From contig QANZ01054338.1 in assembly GCA_003254925.1 (NCBI GenBank), forward strand, positions 12,992-76,991: a stretch of DNA of 64,000 bases, given 5' to 3'. Below the pieces are notes generated by a model. It was not told the DNA's origin, ran no database searches, and was given only the letters and a program-made list of their open reading frames with translations. How positions within the stretch are numbered: position 1 is the stretch's first letter; every line of letters begins with the position of its first letter. Origin of the DNA: Chamaecrista fasciculata (taxonomy: Eukaryota > Streptophyta > Magnoliopsida > Fabales > Fabaceae). Of this stretch, positions 44,653-56,136 are shown one piece after another. Position numbers and translations under genes: made by a program.

Positions 44653-45283
44653 TAGGGGTGAGCGCGGGCTGGGTTGGGGTGGGCTGAGGGAAAATCCCAG
44701 CCCAACCCACACATCAATCTGCGGGTTGGGTTGGGTTGAGTTTTGCATTTTTTAAAATTCAACCCGAACCAACCCAACCCGCAAAATTGCGGGTTGGGTT
44801 GGGCTAAACCCGCGGGTTGAATCTTTTTTTTTAAACAACAAAATAACACAAAGTAAACTAACAATTTAGTCCCTGAAAGATAAAAATATACAATTTAGTC
44901 CCTAAAAGATCAAAATGGTATACTTTTTAGTCCCTGAAAGATTAAAACTGTATATTATTTAGTTCATAAAAAGGACTAATTAGTATACCATTTTGGTCTT
45001 TCAGGGACTAAATTATACATTTCAATCTTTTCAAGGATCGAGCTGTTAGCTCAGTGGTCTTTCAATTATATATATATTAGTAATTAATCATAAAAATATA
45101 TATATTATATATATTTGCGGGTTCGCGGGTTGGGTTGGGTTCATAAACCTCCAGCCCGCAGACCAACCCGCAGGTATGCGATTTGAGAATTTTGAACCCA
45201 ACCCAACCCAACCCAGCCCGTGACTGCGGGTTGGGTTGGTTTTTGCGGGTTTGCGGGCTTGCGGGTCAATATGCTCACCCCTA
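44653..45283. mobile_element. hAT-type MITE with nested MITE
   Basis: 631 bp, perfect TIR TAGGGGTGAGC/GCTCACCCCTA and perfect 8-bp TSD TTTAGACA (44645-44652, 45284-45291). Polarised GGGTTGGGTTGGG/AACCCAACCC blocks at both ends. A second MITE (about 44857-45062, ends related to AAACTAACAATTTAGTCC) lies in its centre. No transposase. Confidence 0.92.
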
Positions 45284-45291
45284 TTTAGACA

Positions 45292-46214
45292 TATATTATG
45301 CTGGCTAAAGTGTTGTTTTGACAATTATGGCCAATGCCAAGAGAATGGATTCATAATATATTCTTAATGAGCAATAGCATTTTGTGCTTATCAGCTACGG
45401 TTAAGTTGTATTATAGACATTCTTGCTTTATTTTTGTTACAAAATAACCTTATTCAATTACAGATTAATCCACATTCTAAATTTGAAAACAGCTAAATAA
45501 TGAATATTTTGTGATTATATATATGAAAAAGAAGGTTAAAATGAAAAAAAAATAAAACACTCTAACCTTAGGGTTATGTCTGAAAATCCATCGTCATTTT
45601 AACAAGAAGATAACATTAAAAAAATAGTTGCATATCAGATTTTGCACATGCAAATTTAAAGTTAAAGAGTTCATATATTATCAAAGTTGAAGCACATTAT
45701 ATTAAAAGCATGGTTAAGCACTTTAAAAAGGAATAAGGAATATTTAGGTTTTGGATATATATGAAATATTGGTAGAATAAAGGCTTTCCAAAAGCAGAGA
45801 CAGCAGAAAGCATCACTTGATCAAATTCTAGAATATATAGCTTTTAGATTAGATTTCTCTCTATATAAAGTGCTTAATTGGGGTTTTGAAAAATTCTATC
45901 CAACCATAAAAAAGAGAACAATACAAGTGGACCACATTATATATACTTCAATGAAAATGAAACTCTCTTGGCAATTTACAAAATTCAACGTCTAAAAACC
46001 ATAAAAAGTATATGATTCTTTTCAGTTACAATATATACATATATTATCATGTATTATAATATTTTAAAAGATTTAACTGAATACTTTATGCTCCAATAAT
46101 GGTGACCATCTTCTTCACCTTTATATTATTCGTAATTATTAATTAAATATTTTGTCGTTTTTTTGTGTGAAAAAAGAGTGAAAAGGGAGTGAAACGATAG
46201 CATCTAGAAGCTGT
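45292..46214. other. AT-rich intergenic, nothing recognised
   Basis: No long frame, no repeat pair noted. Confidence 0.4.
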
Positions 46215-46566
46215 AGTGATGTGACCCCCATATATGAAATTTTATATTTGTTGTTAATTTCATCTTTAATTTTTTTTTTATTAATTTTATCTCTAATTTT
46301 TTACATTTTGGTCAATTTTATCTTTTACTTTTACTTTAGTCAAATATTAACAACAGAATCTATGTGGTTAATGATATATAATGTAAAATTGATAGAAAAA
46401 GAAACTCAAATCTTAATTCAGATTGAAAAACAGAATGTAGTCTGTCATTAATTTATTAAAAGAAGTTAGTCAAATGATAAAATTAACAAAAATGTGAAAG
46501 ATTATGACGAAATTGACAATAAAAAAAATTGGGGACAAAATCGACAGTTGGTGTAAAGTTTGGGAN
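46215..46566. repeat. MITE, family shared with 17114-17463
   Basis: The shared interior TAATGATATATAATGTAAAAT and GTCATTAATTTATT-AAAGAAGTTAGTCAA words align over most of the length. The right end abuts an undetermined base at 46566. Confidence 0.55.
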
Positions 46567-46589
46567 AACATGTCTGAGTGTATATATGT

Positions 46590-47860
46590 GCATACATATA
46601 TCACTGTCGGAACATCAGTGGGGATCCAATCCCATTTGGTGTCCTCCTGTCTCCACAGGGTGACCACCAATCACTCCTCAGACATAAGTTTTACGGTCTG
46701 CGTCTCCACGCGACCAACCCTTTTGTTGTAGAATCAGCAATCGTGCTCTCTGCTTGGAAACTCTTTCCAACTCACGATGCTATCTGTTCAGGAGAAACAT
46801 GTATTCTTACTGCGATATTATCTTGGTAGGTTTTTTGGAAACGGGCACCCGTGTAACTCTTACACATTTATTCCACCATAATCCAAGATTTCATCCTTAG
46901 TTCTTCCTAAGTACTCAAGGATGCTTATGACAGCGGTACAAGGATCCTTACCAGGGTCTTGTTGGAACCGGCTTGTCACGTTCAGGGCAAACGACACATC
47001 GGGTCGAGTACATTGCATGATGGATCCTATTGCCAAAGCATAAGGGATGCCATTCATGCGCCCTTGCTCAACAAGTGTCTTGGGACACTGTTTCTTGCTC
47101 AGGGTCAATCCTTGATTCATCGACATGAATCCCTCTTGGATTCTTGTATACTGAACCCCTTCAGTATCTCATCCAAGCATGTACTCAGACTCAATCCAAG
47201 AAGCCTACAAGATCTATCTCCATAGATCTTAATGCCTAGAATATAGGCAGCTTCTTCCTTCATTGAAAAAGATTTCCAATGCGCAATATGTCATTGACAT
47301 ACAGCACCAAGAACACAATTGTGCTCCCACTAACCTTCTTGTAAACACAAGGTTCGTCAGTGTTTTGTAAGAAGCCAAACTCTTTGACTACTTCACCAAA
47401 ACGATGATTCCAACTCCGTGATGCTCGCTTTAATCCATAAATGGATTACCAAAGCTTGCACAACTTTACTGGTTCCTCTGGATATTCAAACCCCTCGGGT
47501 TGTATCACATACACATCCTCGGGAAGCCTTCCTCTAAGGAATGCTATTTTGATATCCAATTGCCATATCTCATAGGCAAGCAGGATCCTAATGGTCTTGG
47601 CCATTGCAACAGGGGAAAAGGAAAACCCTTTGCAACTAGCCTAGCCTTGAAGACATTGACGTTGCCATCTCAGCCTTGATGGCTTCAACCCATTTCTTGG
47701 AGTTGAGGTGAAAGTTTCTTGATAGGTGGTAGGCTCACCACGCTCTATGAGCAACACATCCCTGTTTTCAGTCACCAAAGATCCACATCTTTGTGGTTGA
47801 AAACGTGTTCTATCAGAACTTCGTTGTCCTTGTGTTGTTAGAGGAGCTACCACAACACCC
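46590..47860 (-). pseudogene. Degenerate Angela-like copia pol fragment
   Basis: Minus-strand translation gives short pieces collinear with the pol of the element at 53144-62159: SDRTRFQPQRCGS and ERGEPTTYQE (47641-47853, matching 58430-58560), RT segments between, then NQGLTLSKKQCPKTLVE and RPDVSFALNVTSRFQQDPG (46860-47126, matching 59350-59600). Many frameshifts and stops; no LTR found adjoining. Joined at about 47860 to the gypsy fragment. Confidence 0.8.
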
Positions 47861-48140
47861 TGAAAAATAAACTAAAATCCTAATACTACGAAATGAAAAA
47901 GCTAGAATTTGTCTAATACAAATTCTAGGGTCCTAAACTACGAATTAAGGTTTCAAGATAACCCTCTTCTTACCCCACACTTACGCGGAAACCGTGTAAG
48001 TAGGAAGAAGGCATCGCGAAATTTCTTTAGGGTGGCCTGAAGTCTTCGTGGCGGACCTTCATGAGGTATCAGCCTATGCTTCGTTCGGCAGAGATCCTTT
48101 GTCCACATCGGTTGTCGTCCTCGCCCTTGAAGAGTGTGGC
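47861..48140. other. Junction region, no gene
   Basis: Between the copia pol fragment and the gypsy fragment. I could not match it to the LTR at 51372-52817. Confidence 0.35.
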
Positions 48141-48833
48141 TCAGATAGGGTTTCGTACCACTTTCTTATTTTTAAGATTTTTAAGTTTTATGCGTGGCCG
48201 ATATTTTATTTTCATATCTATCCTAAAACGACGTGTCTTATGCAATTTAGTCCTATAATAGTAGTATCGCATAATAATACGGTAAAGTGGATACTTATTT
48301 GCGATCGTACCTTTTTTTGTGATCCCTGCGTCATTGATGAATGATCCATTGGGCTGATCCATGTCTTCAATAATTATTCCTTTTTGCTTTGGATCGAGCA
48401 CCTTGTCGATGCCTATGAAGTCCACATGAATCCTTTCGGTTACATTTTTGCACACGGTATCTACGTCATGGAACCATTCCTCAATACTTAGGCAGTCAGC
48501 ACATATGCCTAAGCTCTTGCACGAACACATGGAGACTTGGGTCTTGGGCTTGTAACTGTCCACAAGTAGGCAATCGAAGTCTTCTTCCCTTATCTCCTTC
48601 TCTGCAAAACTAGAAACACTATAGCACGGAGCTATAGCTGGATTATTTTTGCGGCGCACAGGCTGCCATACAGCCTTGCATTTGGAAAAATTTTGTTTAA
48701 GGGGTGGTTTCTCTTTAATTTTGGAAGTTTTGAGGTCTTCCTCCTCTTCATCGAAGAGTGAACTTAGGTTCATGTCTTCTAGATCTATTTCAGGTATATG
48801 CGGAGTAGGATGATCAGGAGGTACTAAGTTCAA
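48141..48833 (-). CDS. Unrecognised ORF downstream of gypsy protease
   Basis: A 230-codon frame on the element's coding strand, where RT would be expected. It has an acidic N-terminal part (IDLEDMNLSSLFDEEEED), a Cys cluster (CSCKSLGICADC, about residue 104), then DVDTVCKNVTERIHVDFIG and a basic C-terminus. I do not recognise a family, and no RT motif is visible. It could be a spacer-domain protein of the element or a chance frame after a deletion. Confidence 0.4.
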   Translation of the reverse strand: MNLVPPDHPTPHIPEIDLEDMNLSSLFDEEEEDLKTSKIKEKPPLKQNFSKCKAVWQPVRRKNNPAIAPCYSVSSFAEKEIREEDFDCLLVDSYKPKTQVSMCSCKSLGICADCLSIEEWFHDVDTVCKNVTERIHVDFIGIDKVLDPKQKGIIIEDMDQPNGSFINDAGITKKGTIANKYPLYRIIMRYYYYRTKLHKTRRFRIDMKIKYRPRIKLKNLKNKKVVRNPI

Positions 48834-48902
48834 AAGGGTTTTAAGTTCGAGATCCTCCTTTTTGGATATGTCTCCTCGATTTTTACTGGATGTACAAATG
48901 CT

Positions 48903-50303
48903 TCATGTTCCCAACACGGAGTATTCATCGGATTTCTCCAAATTGTACATCGTGAGTGTGATATTTTCATGTCCATCGTCCATAGTGATACTTCCATCCT
49001 TCATGCTAATATTGACATTAGAAGTTTGTAGGAAGGGTCTACCTAAGATTATGGTGTAATCAGTAGCTCTCTCACTACCGGTGTCTAGGACATAAAAGTC
49101 GGCGGGAAAGATTAGATCTTTCACCTTGACTAGGACATCTTCCACTATTCCTAAGGGACGTCTACTGCTTTTGTCAGCTAGTTGAAGAATCAACCCTGTG
49201 TCCTTAAGTTCGTCCATATTCAAGGAATCGTAGACTGACTTGGGCATAACGTTGATGGCTGCTCCTAGATCCAACAATACTCCATTAACTACGGCTTTCC
49301 CTATCATGCAAGGAATGGTAAATGAACCAGGATCCTTGTGTTTCATAGGTAACTTAGGGTTTAAAAGGGCTGAAATGGTAGGACTTAGTTGAAGTTTCTT
49401 TTGGAATATTTTCTTTTTCTCAACTAAGCTTTTAAATACCTTGATGTACCTAGGGACTTTCCTAACCAATTCTAATAAGGGGGCATTGACTTTTAGTTTT
49501 CCTATTAAGTCCTCTATCTCCTTATCCTTATTTTCCTCTAGTTGTTCCTTAGTCATTAAATGGGAGCTTGGAAATGGCAGGTTTTCTACCTTAGTTTCCA
49601 ACTCGTTTACAGCAGGAGTTTCTTCCTTATCCTTCTTGTAGTTGAAACCAAAGAAGAACTGGGCATACCTAGGGTGTTTTTCTATTATGGCTCCAAAGTT
49701 TTTTTCTCCTTTGATTTTTATAAATATTTCTTCAGGCTTAGGTTTTTCTAGAGTTTGCACTAAGGTTTCTCGAGTAGGGTTTCCTGTGGGCTCGGTTTCT
49801 CTAGTAGTAATGGCATGAACTGCCTTAGAACTGCTAGGGGTACTTACGTTGTTTACTCTAGCATGTAAATTTTGGTCAGCATCAGTTGCCCGAATGACTG
49901 CTTGTTCAAGATCATCGTGCTTTCTTTTCATAATGTCCATCTCTTTAGATAGAAGATCGATCCTATGTCCCAAATCATTGAATTTTTTCGAAGTTCGAGC
50001 TTCGGATTCTTCAAACTTCCTAATGAGGAGCTGGGTTGTTAAAATTTTGGTTTTGAAAATAATTTCCACTCCTAAATATATTATCATATCTTCTAGGAAA
50101 TTGACTAGGGCCTTGTTGATACATGGCCGATACTTCCTCGAGTTGATGGGGCCAATCCCTAGTTCCATGTTGATGCGAATCGCACACGGAGTAGAGTGCG
50201 GTCACAAGAGCGACCGTTCTAGGTGAAGTGGCTAACTTGCAATTCATCTCCTTAACAGCTATGGCTAGACTGTCCATGTTTGAAGCCAGTTTGTCCATCA
50301 TCG
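48903..50303 (-). pseudogene. Athila/Tat-like Gag C-terminus and aspartic protease
   Basis: The frame carries a coiled-coil-like stretch (IRKFEESEARTSKKFNDLGH to KRKHDDLEQAV) and a lysine/glutamate-rich linker. The retropepsin region has LLDLGAAINVMP (plus about 49250-49285), the DLGA form usual in Athila/Tat elements. It continues with YVLDTGSE, IILGRPFL and a stop at 48903. The upstream 5' part (to about 50303) overlaps the end of Gag in another frame, so at least one frameshift separates them. Confidence 0.75.
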
Positions 50304-51164
50304 GGTCTGACTCATTTGCTACTATTCCATTTACTACACGGGTACGTCTTCTTCGGTTCTCTCACTTGAGGGCGATCTCCTTGATTAAGTCCCATGCGGT
50401 CTCGACATCTTGCTTAGTAATGGATCCATTAGACTCGGCATCAGTTTGATTAGCCTCGTCATCTAGGAGTCCACTACAAAAGTACTCCACTATTTGCTCC
50501 TCAATGTACTGATGATTAGGAAACTTTACTAAAAGGTCTTAGTGTCTAGTTAGGTATTCGAGTAACGTTTTGTTATCTCGTTGTTCTATAGCTGAGATTT
50601 GCTGTTTAGCGGCAGATGCTTTAGCTTCGAGAAAGTACTTATCGGGAAAAGATCTCCTAAGATTCTCCCAAGACAGATAAGTTGTCCGTTCATAATTTCC
50701 CAAATGAGTATTCCACTCTAGCGCCTTACCTTCGAGGGTGAGATGGAATACTTTCCACATAACATCCTCTATGCTTGGTGCTAGGGGTTTCATGGTTCGC
50801 CAGTGAAGATACAAATTATTCAAATGAGTAAAGGGATTTTCATTGGCCAATCCGTGAAACTCAGGTAGTCCATTGAAAAGTGGTCCTTTGATCTCAAAAT
50901 CCGTTTGGATTTGAGGGAACACGTTTCTTTGGACCTCATATTGTTCATTAGATTGGGATGCCTCTCTAATAGATCTTCTCGGTCTAGGACGTCCATTGTT
51001 AGACCTTGACTTTGGCGAACTTCTTCGCGTTCTTGAATATCTAACCTACGGTTGTTGTATGAGTTTTCCATATTTATTTCTTTTCTACTTTTTCTAATAG
51101 ATCTAAGTGTTTTATCTAAATCCAAATCTAGGGGAACTATAGGCTCTAAAGGTCTCCTAGGCAT
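50304..51164 (-). pseudogene. Athila/Tat-like Gag, frameshifted
   Basis: It starts at ATG 51164 (MPRRPLEPIVPLDLDLDK). A frame change lies near 50900, after which FNGLPEFHGLANENPFTHLN through LTLEGKALEWN and KYFLEAKASAAKQQISAIEQ are typical retrotransposon Gag. A stop at about 50539 (LEYLTRH) is followed by in-register matches (QIVEYFCSGLLDDEANQTD) in another frame. Not translatable as one protein as it stands. Confidence 0.75.
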
Positions 51165-51348
51165 ATACTAAAAAAAATAAAACGACTAAAATAATAAAAG
51201 AACTAATTTAAAACAAAACAAAGACTCTAAATAAAAAAAAAAACAAGACTCAAAAATAAAAAAAAAAGACTCAAAACGAAAATAAAGACTCAAAATAAAA
51301 TAAAGACTACAAAACAAATCACAATTCCTTAGGAACTCAAGAAAGAGT

Positions 51349-51366
51349 TCCCCGGCAATGGCACCA
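51349..51366 (-). other. Primer-binding site (tRNA-Asp type)
   Basis: The minus strand reads TGGTGCCATTGCCGGGGAAC, close to the TGGCGCCGTTGCCGGGGA sites of Athila/Tat elements. Confidence 0.75.
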
Positions 51367-51371
51367 AAACA

Positions 51372-52817
51372 TGACCGGACACCCGTCGTAAGGTGTCAAG
51401 CGAATCAAATTTAATTATACACGAGCCTCGCAAGTATAACTATATTTATTAAAATATAGTATAGATGCTAACCCCAAGGTCAAATCTCTTGCGGAACTCA
51501 ATGTGATGAGACTAAGAGAATTGTGAAGAAGGTTATAACTTCTATTCTTGAGGGTTGTCACGATTAAATAAGATAATATAATATGAGTCAAAACAATACT
51601 TGAGAGAAAACCCTAGAGATAGACTATCATAGTTCGTTCATCATAGAGGATAGATAATTAATATGCATTTACTTAACCAAATTAAACGATGTATTTAAAC
51701 TTTAAACACAATCAATCAAACAATGGTGTGAGAACATACGATTAGGATAGATCACTCAACCAAACTAGGTTATAAGCAATTTGTCAAAGCTCTTCAAGGC
51801 AATCTGTATTATTGTAGTATCGGAACAATTATCAAATATATATATTAATAATAATCCTAATTATATTTATAAGATAGATAGAACACTCCTTAGCAAACCC
51901 TAAAAAGCAACTTTATTAATCGAGAAAGAGACAAACTCCAGGAATGTCAAGGTTTCATTCCCTAATAAAGAACTGATCCATAAATCTAATATATAAACAA
52001 CTTTCAATCAATTACACTTGAAGCAGTTGATCATACCTCATAAATGCAATATCAACATCTGGACTCTACAATGAATCATAGTGAACTCAAGTCATATCCT
52101 TGAGGCATTCCTCAAGTATCTACCTATTTAGTTACTCATGCTCTAGGCAGAGAACTATTCTAAACTACTCAATATGTGGTTCTTCTGTGAATTGGCCCGT
52201 TAGAGCGTGGAATGATGTTCTCTATTTATAGTACTGAGTAGTGTGTTTGGTCCACAAGTCAAGGAAAAGATTTGCGCTTGCGCCATTGCTTGCGTCGGTG
52301 GCCAAACACGGAAGCGCACCAAAATATCTGCGATATTTCGATTATATCTTCGTATCTTGAATCTTAGCCTTCCAAATTATATGTTAACGCTTCAGAATAT
52401 CCTGCGCCGCGAGATTTCTCACTTGAGCTGTTGGCTCAAGGTGACGGCGCAACGTAATATTGTGCTTAAGATATTTGCTGACGTCATAATCCACTCAGAT
52501 ACTTACGCCACAGGATTTACCTCCCTTGCGTTGGCGGCTCATCCAACGGCACAAGAACATCTTGTGCTCGACATGATCGTTTTGAATATTCTAATATTTC
52601 CCTCTTGGTTTGGACTTGTTTGGATATCTGAAACACTAAATAAACCATAAAGTAGCACCTATTTATAAAGTACAATAAATAAACGCTAATTAACCTATTT
52701 TATCCACTTTACCACACCTTGGTGCAACCCTTAGCATATTAATTGGTCTAATTATAATATATTATTATAAACACATTAAAAGAAGGCAAAATAACTTGTT
52801 CACTTTTGGGCTGATCA
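51372..52817 (-). repeat. Athila/Tat-like LTR, shared between two internal regions
   Basis: About 1446 bp on the minus strand from TGATCAGCCC to GTGTCCGGTCA. The 3' side adjoins the primer site (as for a 5' LTR). The 5' side adjoins AAGTGTGGGGGATT, a polypurine tract (as for a 3' LTR). No second LTR copy is in the window, so the borders rest on these signals. Confidence 0.6.
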
Positions 52818-52965
52818 AATCCCCCACACTTAAGACTTTGCACTCCTGAGCAAAGGTACGAAGTGGAAGAAAAGAGAATATGCCAAAGAATCAAGAAACT
52901 TTCCTAAGTTCATGATTCAAGCCTAGCACATAATTATAAGTTCATGATTCATGCTTCTCGAGAAT
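52818..52965 (-). other. 3' internal end of a neighbouring gypsy copy with polypurine tract
   Basis: Polypurine tract at 52818-52840 (AAGTGTGGGGGATT on the minus strand), then about 120 bp of non-coding DNA containing a duplicated phrase AAGTTCATGATTCA (52904 and 52939). Cut on the right by Angela LTR DNA. Confidence 0.5.
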
Positions 52966-53056
52966 CATGGTGCAATTATGGAAAGGGTTACAAGTTGCTG
53001 GACCGACCCGGAGAGTCCTGCATGGGTTTAGTGTGACAATAGGGATTATGACAAGG
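52966..53056 (+). repeat. Deleted fragment of an Angela-like LTR
   Basis: TCATGGTGCAATTATGG...GAGTCCTGCATGGGTTTAGT matches the LTR interior (62325-62390). It then jumps to GTGTGACAATAGGG-ATTATGACAAGG, which matches about 62737-62765, so about 350 bp of LTR are deleted. The outer LTR starts right after. Confidence 0.65.
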
Positions 53057-53143
53057 TGTTGGAGACTGTGCCCTAGGGCCAATCATTTTACGTATATGTT
53101 TTGAACATATTGATTAATTTATGGAGATAAATTATGTTGTTAT
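53057..53143 (+). repeat. Outer Angela-like LTR, left part
   Basis: It starts TGTTGGAGACTGTGCCCTAG and is interrupted at 53143 by the nested full element. It continues at 62160. Subfamily A, related to the solo LTR at 19492. Confidence 0.8.
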
Positions 53144-54571
53144 TGTTGGAGATTGTGCCCTAGGGCCAATCATTTTATTTGATAAATATGTTGTGAACAT
53201 ATTATTAATTTATGGAAGATAAATTAATGTGTTGTCATATTATTTGCATGTTTACTATGATAACGTCCATGATTAATTATGAGATAATTAATCTAAAATT
53301 ATCCCTGGTCTATTATTTTTGTGGGAGCTAAAATGAACTAAGACCAGCATGACCTCGGTGCATGAGATGCACGCACTAGATGCTGGGACGAGAGTCATGG
53401 TGCAATTACGTAAGGTGGTTACGAATTGCTGGACTGACCCGGAGANNNNNNNNNNNNNNNNNNNNNNNNNNNNNNNNNNNNNNNNNNNNNNNNNNNNNNN
53501 NNNNNNNNNNNNNNNNNNNNNNNNNNNNNNNNNNNNNNNNNNNNNNNNNNNNNNNNNNNNNNNNNNNNNNNNNNNNNNNNNNNNNNNNNNNNNNNNNNNN
53601 NNNNNNNNNNNNNNNNNNNNNNNNNNNNNNNNNNNNNNNNNNNNNNNNNNNNNNNNNNNNNNNNNNNNNNNNNNNNNNNNNNNNNNNNNNNNNNNNNNNN
53701 NNNNNNNNNNNNNNNNNNNNNNNNNNNNNNNNNNNNNNNNNNNNNNNNNNNNNNNNNNNNNNNNNNNNNNNNNNNNNNNNNNNNNNNNNNNNNNNNNNNN
53801 NNNNNNNNNNNNNNNNNNNNNNNNNNNNNNNNNNNNNNNNNNNNNNNNNNNNNNNNNNNNNNNNNNNNNNNNNNNNNNNNNNNNNNNNNNNNNNNNNNNN
53901 NNNNNNNNNNNNNNNNNNNNNNNNNNNNNNNNNNNNNNNNNNNNNNNNNNNNNNNNNNNNNNNNNNNNNNNNNNNNNNNNNNNNNNNNNNNNNNNNNNNN
54001 NNNNNNNNNNNNNNNNNNNNNNNNNNNNNNNNNNNNNNNNNNNNNNNNNNNNNNNNNNNNNNNNNNNNNNNNNNNNNNNNNNNNNNNNNNNNNNNNNNNN
54101 NNNNNNNNNNNNNNNNNNNNNNNNNNNNNNNNNNNNNNNNNNNNNNNNNNNNNNNNNNNNNNNNNNNNNNNNNNNNNNNNNNNNNNNNNNNNNNNNNNNN
54201 NNNNNNNNNNNNNNNNNNNNNNNNNNNNNNNNNNNNNNNNNNNNNNNNNNNNNNNNNNNNNNNNNNNNNNNNNNNNNNNNNNNNNNNNNNNNNNNNNNNN
54301 NNNNNNNNNNNNNNNNNNNNNNNNNNNNNNNNNNNNNNNNNNNNNNNNNNNNNNGAAACTGTTCGTGTGGATTACTGGCAGAGGGAGAACTCTGGGAGTG
54401 GACTCCGTGGAACTCGCCCGTTCAACCGATTGATTCGAAACTCTGAGGTATAACACTAACCAAAAGTTTTAAATTCTACTAGCGGATCCGTTCAGGAATC
54501 AGAGGACCTAGGCATTTTTTTTTTAATTTTATTTTTGCTTCCGCTGCCTTAGGCGCCTAGGATTCCCAACA
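53144..54571 (+). repeat. 5' LTR of the Angela-like element (with 909-N gap)
   Basis: Left part 53144-53445 and right part 54355-54571 match the ends of 60158-62159. The gap 53446-54354 is probably shorter than the missing LTR, since the intact partner is 2002 bp. Confidence 0.9.
53446..54354. other. Assembly gap (909 N) in the 5' LTR
   Basis: Undetermined bases; three open frames called across it are artefacts. Confidence 0.99.
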
Positions 54572-54572
54572 G

Positions 54573-54590
54573 TGGTATCAAAGCCACGCT
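54573..54590 (+). other. Primer-binding site of the Angela-like element
   Basis: TGGTATCAAAGCCA begins two bases after the LTR end ...TTCCCAACA. It differs from the usual TGGTATCAGAGC at one base within the core. Confidence 0.8.
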
Positions 54591-56136
54591 AGTTCCCGGA
54601 TTTAAAACTTATGTTTGTGCATGACATGTATGAACTTTTGTGTTCTGTGTTTACCGCTTTCAATCAAATTGGTTTTACAAAGAAATCCACCGATCAGTTT
54701 TCTTAAAATCAATCTACAGAAAAATTGTGCAAATTATATGTATGGGATACATATAAGTCGATTGGATCGAAGGAAAAATTTTGCTTGGTGTTCTAGGCCA
54801 AAATCGAAAATCCTGTATAATTATAATTAAAAATGTTTTAATTATAATAATTATATAGGTGGCTGAAAATTATTAAAATTTGGAATTTTAATATTTTTGG
54901 GGGTCAATATTTATAAATTCTTGAATGAGATTCATGGTATTTATAATTATTGACAAAAGGCCTAATCTCAAGAAAAGGGCATGTTAAAATTGCACAGACC
55001 TAAAGTAAACACAATTTTAAAAGAGTTTTAATTTGTGTGTTTTGTTACCGTGCTTGACAATAAATATATGAAGTGTTCATATTTGTATTGTATGGTGTTG
55101 GATATGGCTCTAAGAGGTTTGTTTCGGTAAATACGGCCTGCGTGTCGTCTCCCTCTACTCTGGATGTAAAATTTAAATTTCTGTTTATACCTCAATGTAA
55201 CTGGGGTTTATTCACGTGTAATTTTTATTTTTCCTTTTAGAAAGGTTCTCTCATTGGCTTAGGAGAACTCTAGGGTAGATGGGCCATATCTAAACACGGT
55301 GTTCTTTTATGCATTTAGTTGTATGAGATGCGCTAGATGTATGTTTTAGGCTGCGATTTTAACATGCTAATTATATATATATTGCGCTACTACATATACG
55401 ATACGAGCGTGGGATTTTGTATGAGATACAAAATCTGGGCACATGTTTGTATGTATGAGATACATGGGGGAGCAAACATGTCGCATGACTCGTTTAATTT
55501 TAAAATCAGGGTTTATTAAAATTAAAAAGTCGGGACCATATTTTAATTAATTTTAAAATAATTCAAACCCTTTTAGTAAATTTAAGTAATTAATGCCATC
55601 GCTAAAACGCCCTGCCAAAATCTTGTTCATCGTAGAGCGGTGATCGCCTCCGCGACACGTATCTACCTTGACCTTGAGGAAGCACGGGTGAATGGGATTT
55701 TCAACACGATGCCTGTTGAAATCTTGGTACCTTTGAATACGGTGATCGCCTCCGCGACACGTGTTGCAGTTGGGCCTTGATGATATGGGGGTTGGCCTTT
55801 TGGGCCTCATTGTTTTGAATTTAGCCATTCACATGTTTTACCGAGTGACTTAATGGGGTTATCAAAACGGTTTTGGACCCCAAGGCATTAGATGGGATAA
55901 ACATGCCCTATCATGAGATGATAGTAGTCCCATAAAGATCTAAGAGTCACATGAGATGTGATTGGTAAGAGTTACCTACCTAAATAGCTAAAGGGTGCAT
56001 GATCGCCTCCGCGACGGTAAACTTTAGTGAAATATGGATCTTAGCCACCAACTAATAAATTTCACTGGGTTTTATAAAATGGTGGATACACTTTTATTTC
56101 CTGCTAATTAAAGCTTTTCATATCTTAATTGTAGAA
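54591..56136 (+). other. Long untranslated leader of the Angela-like element with a repeated 23-bp motif
   Basis: About 1.5 kb between the primer site and the gag ATG. GATCGCCTCCGCGAC occurs three times (55642, 55743, 56001); the first two share CGGTGATCGC-CTCCGCGACACGT. No supported coding frame. Confidence 0.7.

Larger units (their letters stand above)
48141..52965 (-). mobile_element. Partial Athila/Tat-like Ty3/gypsy element without RT
   Basis: On the minus strand: LTR (51372-52817), tRNA-Asp-type primer site, gag, protease, unknown ORF. A polypurine tract lies on the other side of the LTR (52818-52840). RT, RNase H and integrase are not found before the element ends against the copia fragment near 47860. 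Either a deletion derivative or a non-autonomous type. Confidence 0.75.

Noticed and set aside
44690..45260. Telomere-like AACCCAACCC blocks
   Set aside because: Not the plant CCCTAAA unit; they are subterminal repeats of a hAT MITE with clear TIR and TSD.
52243..52650. 135-codon frame inside the gypsy LTR
   Set aside because: No domain; lies in an LTR opposite to its transcription.
53349..54456. Three long open frames across the 909-N gap
   Set aside because: Undetermined bases inside an LTR.
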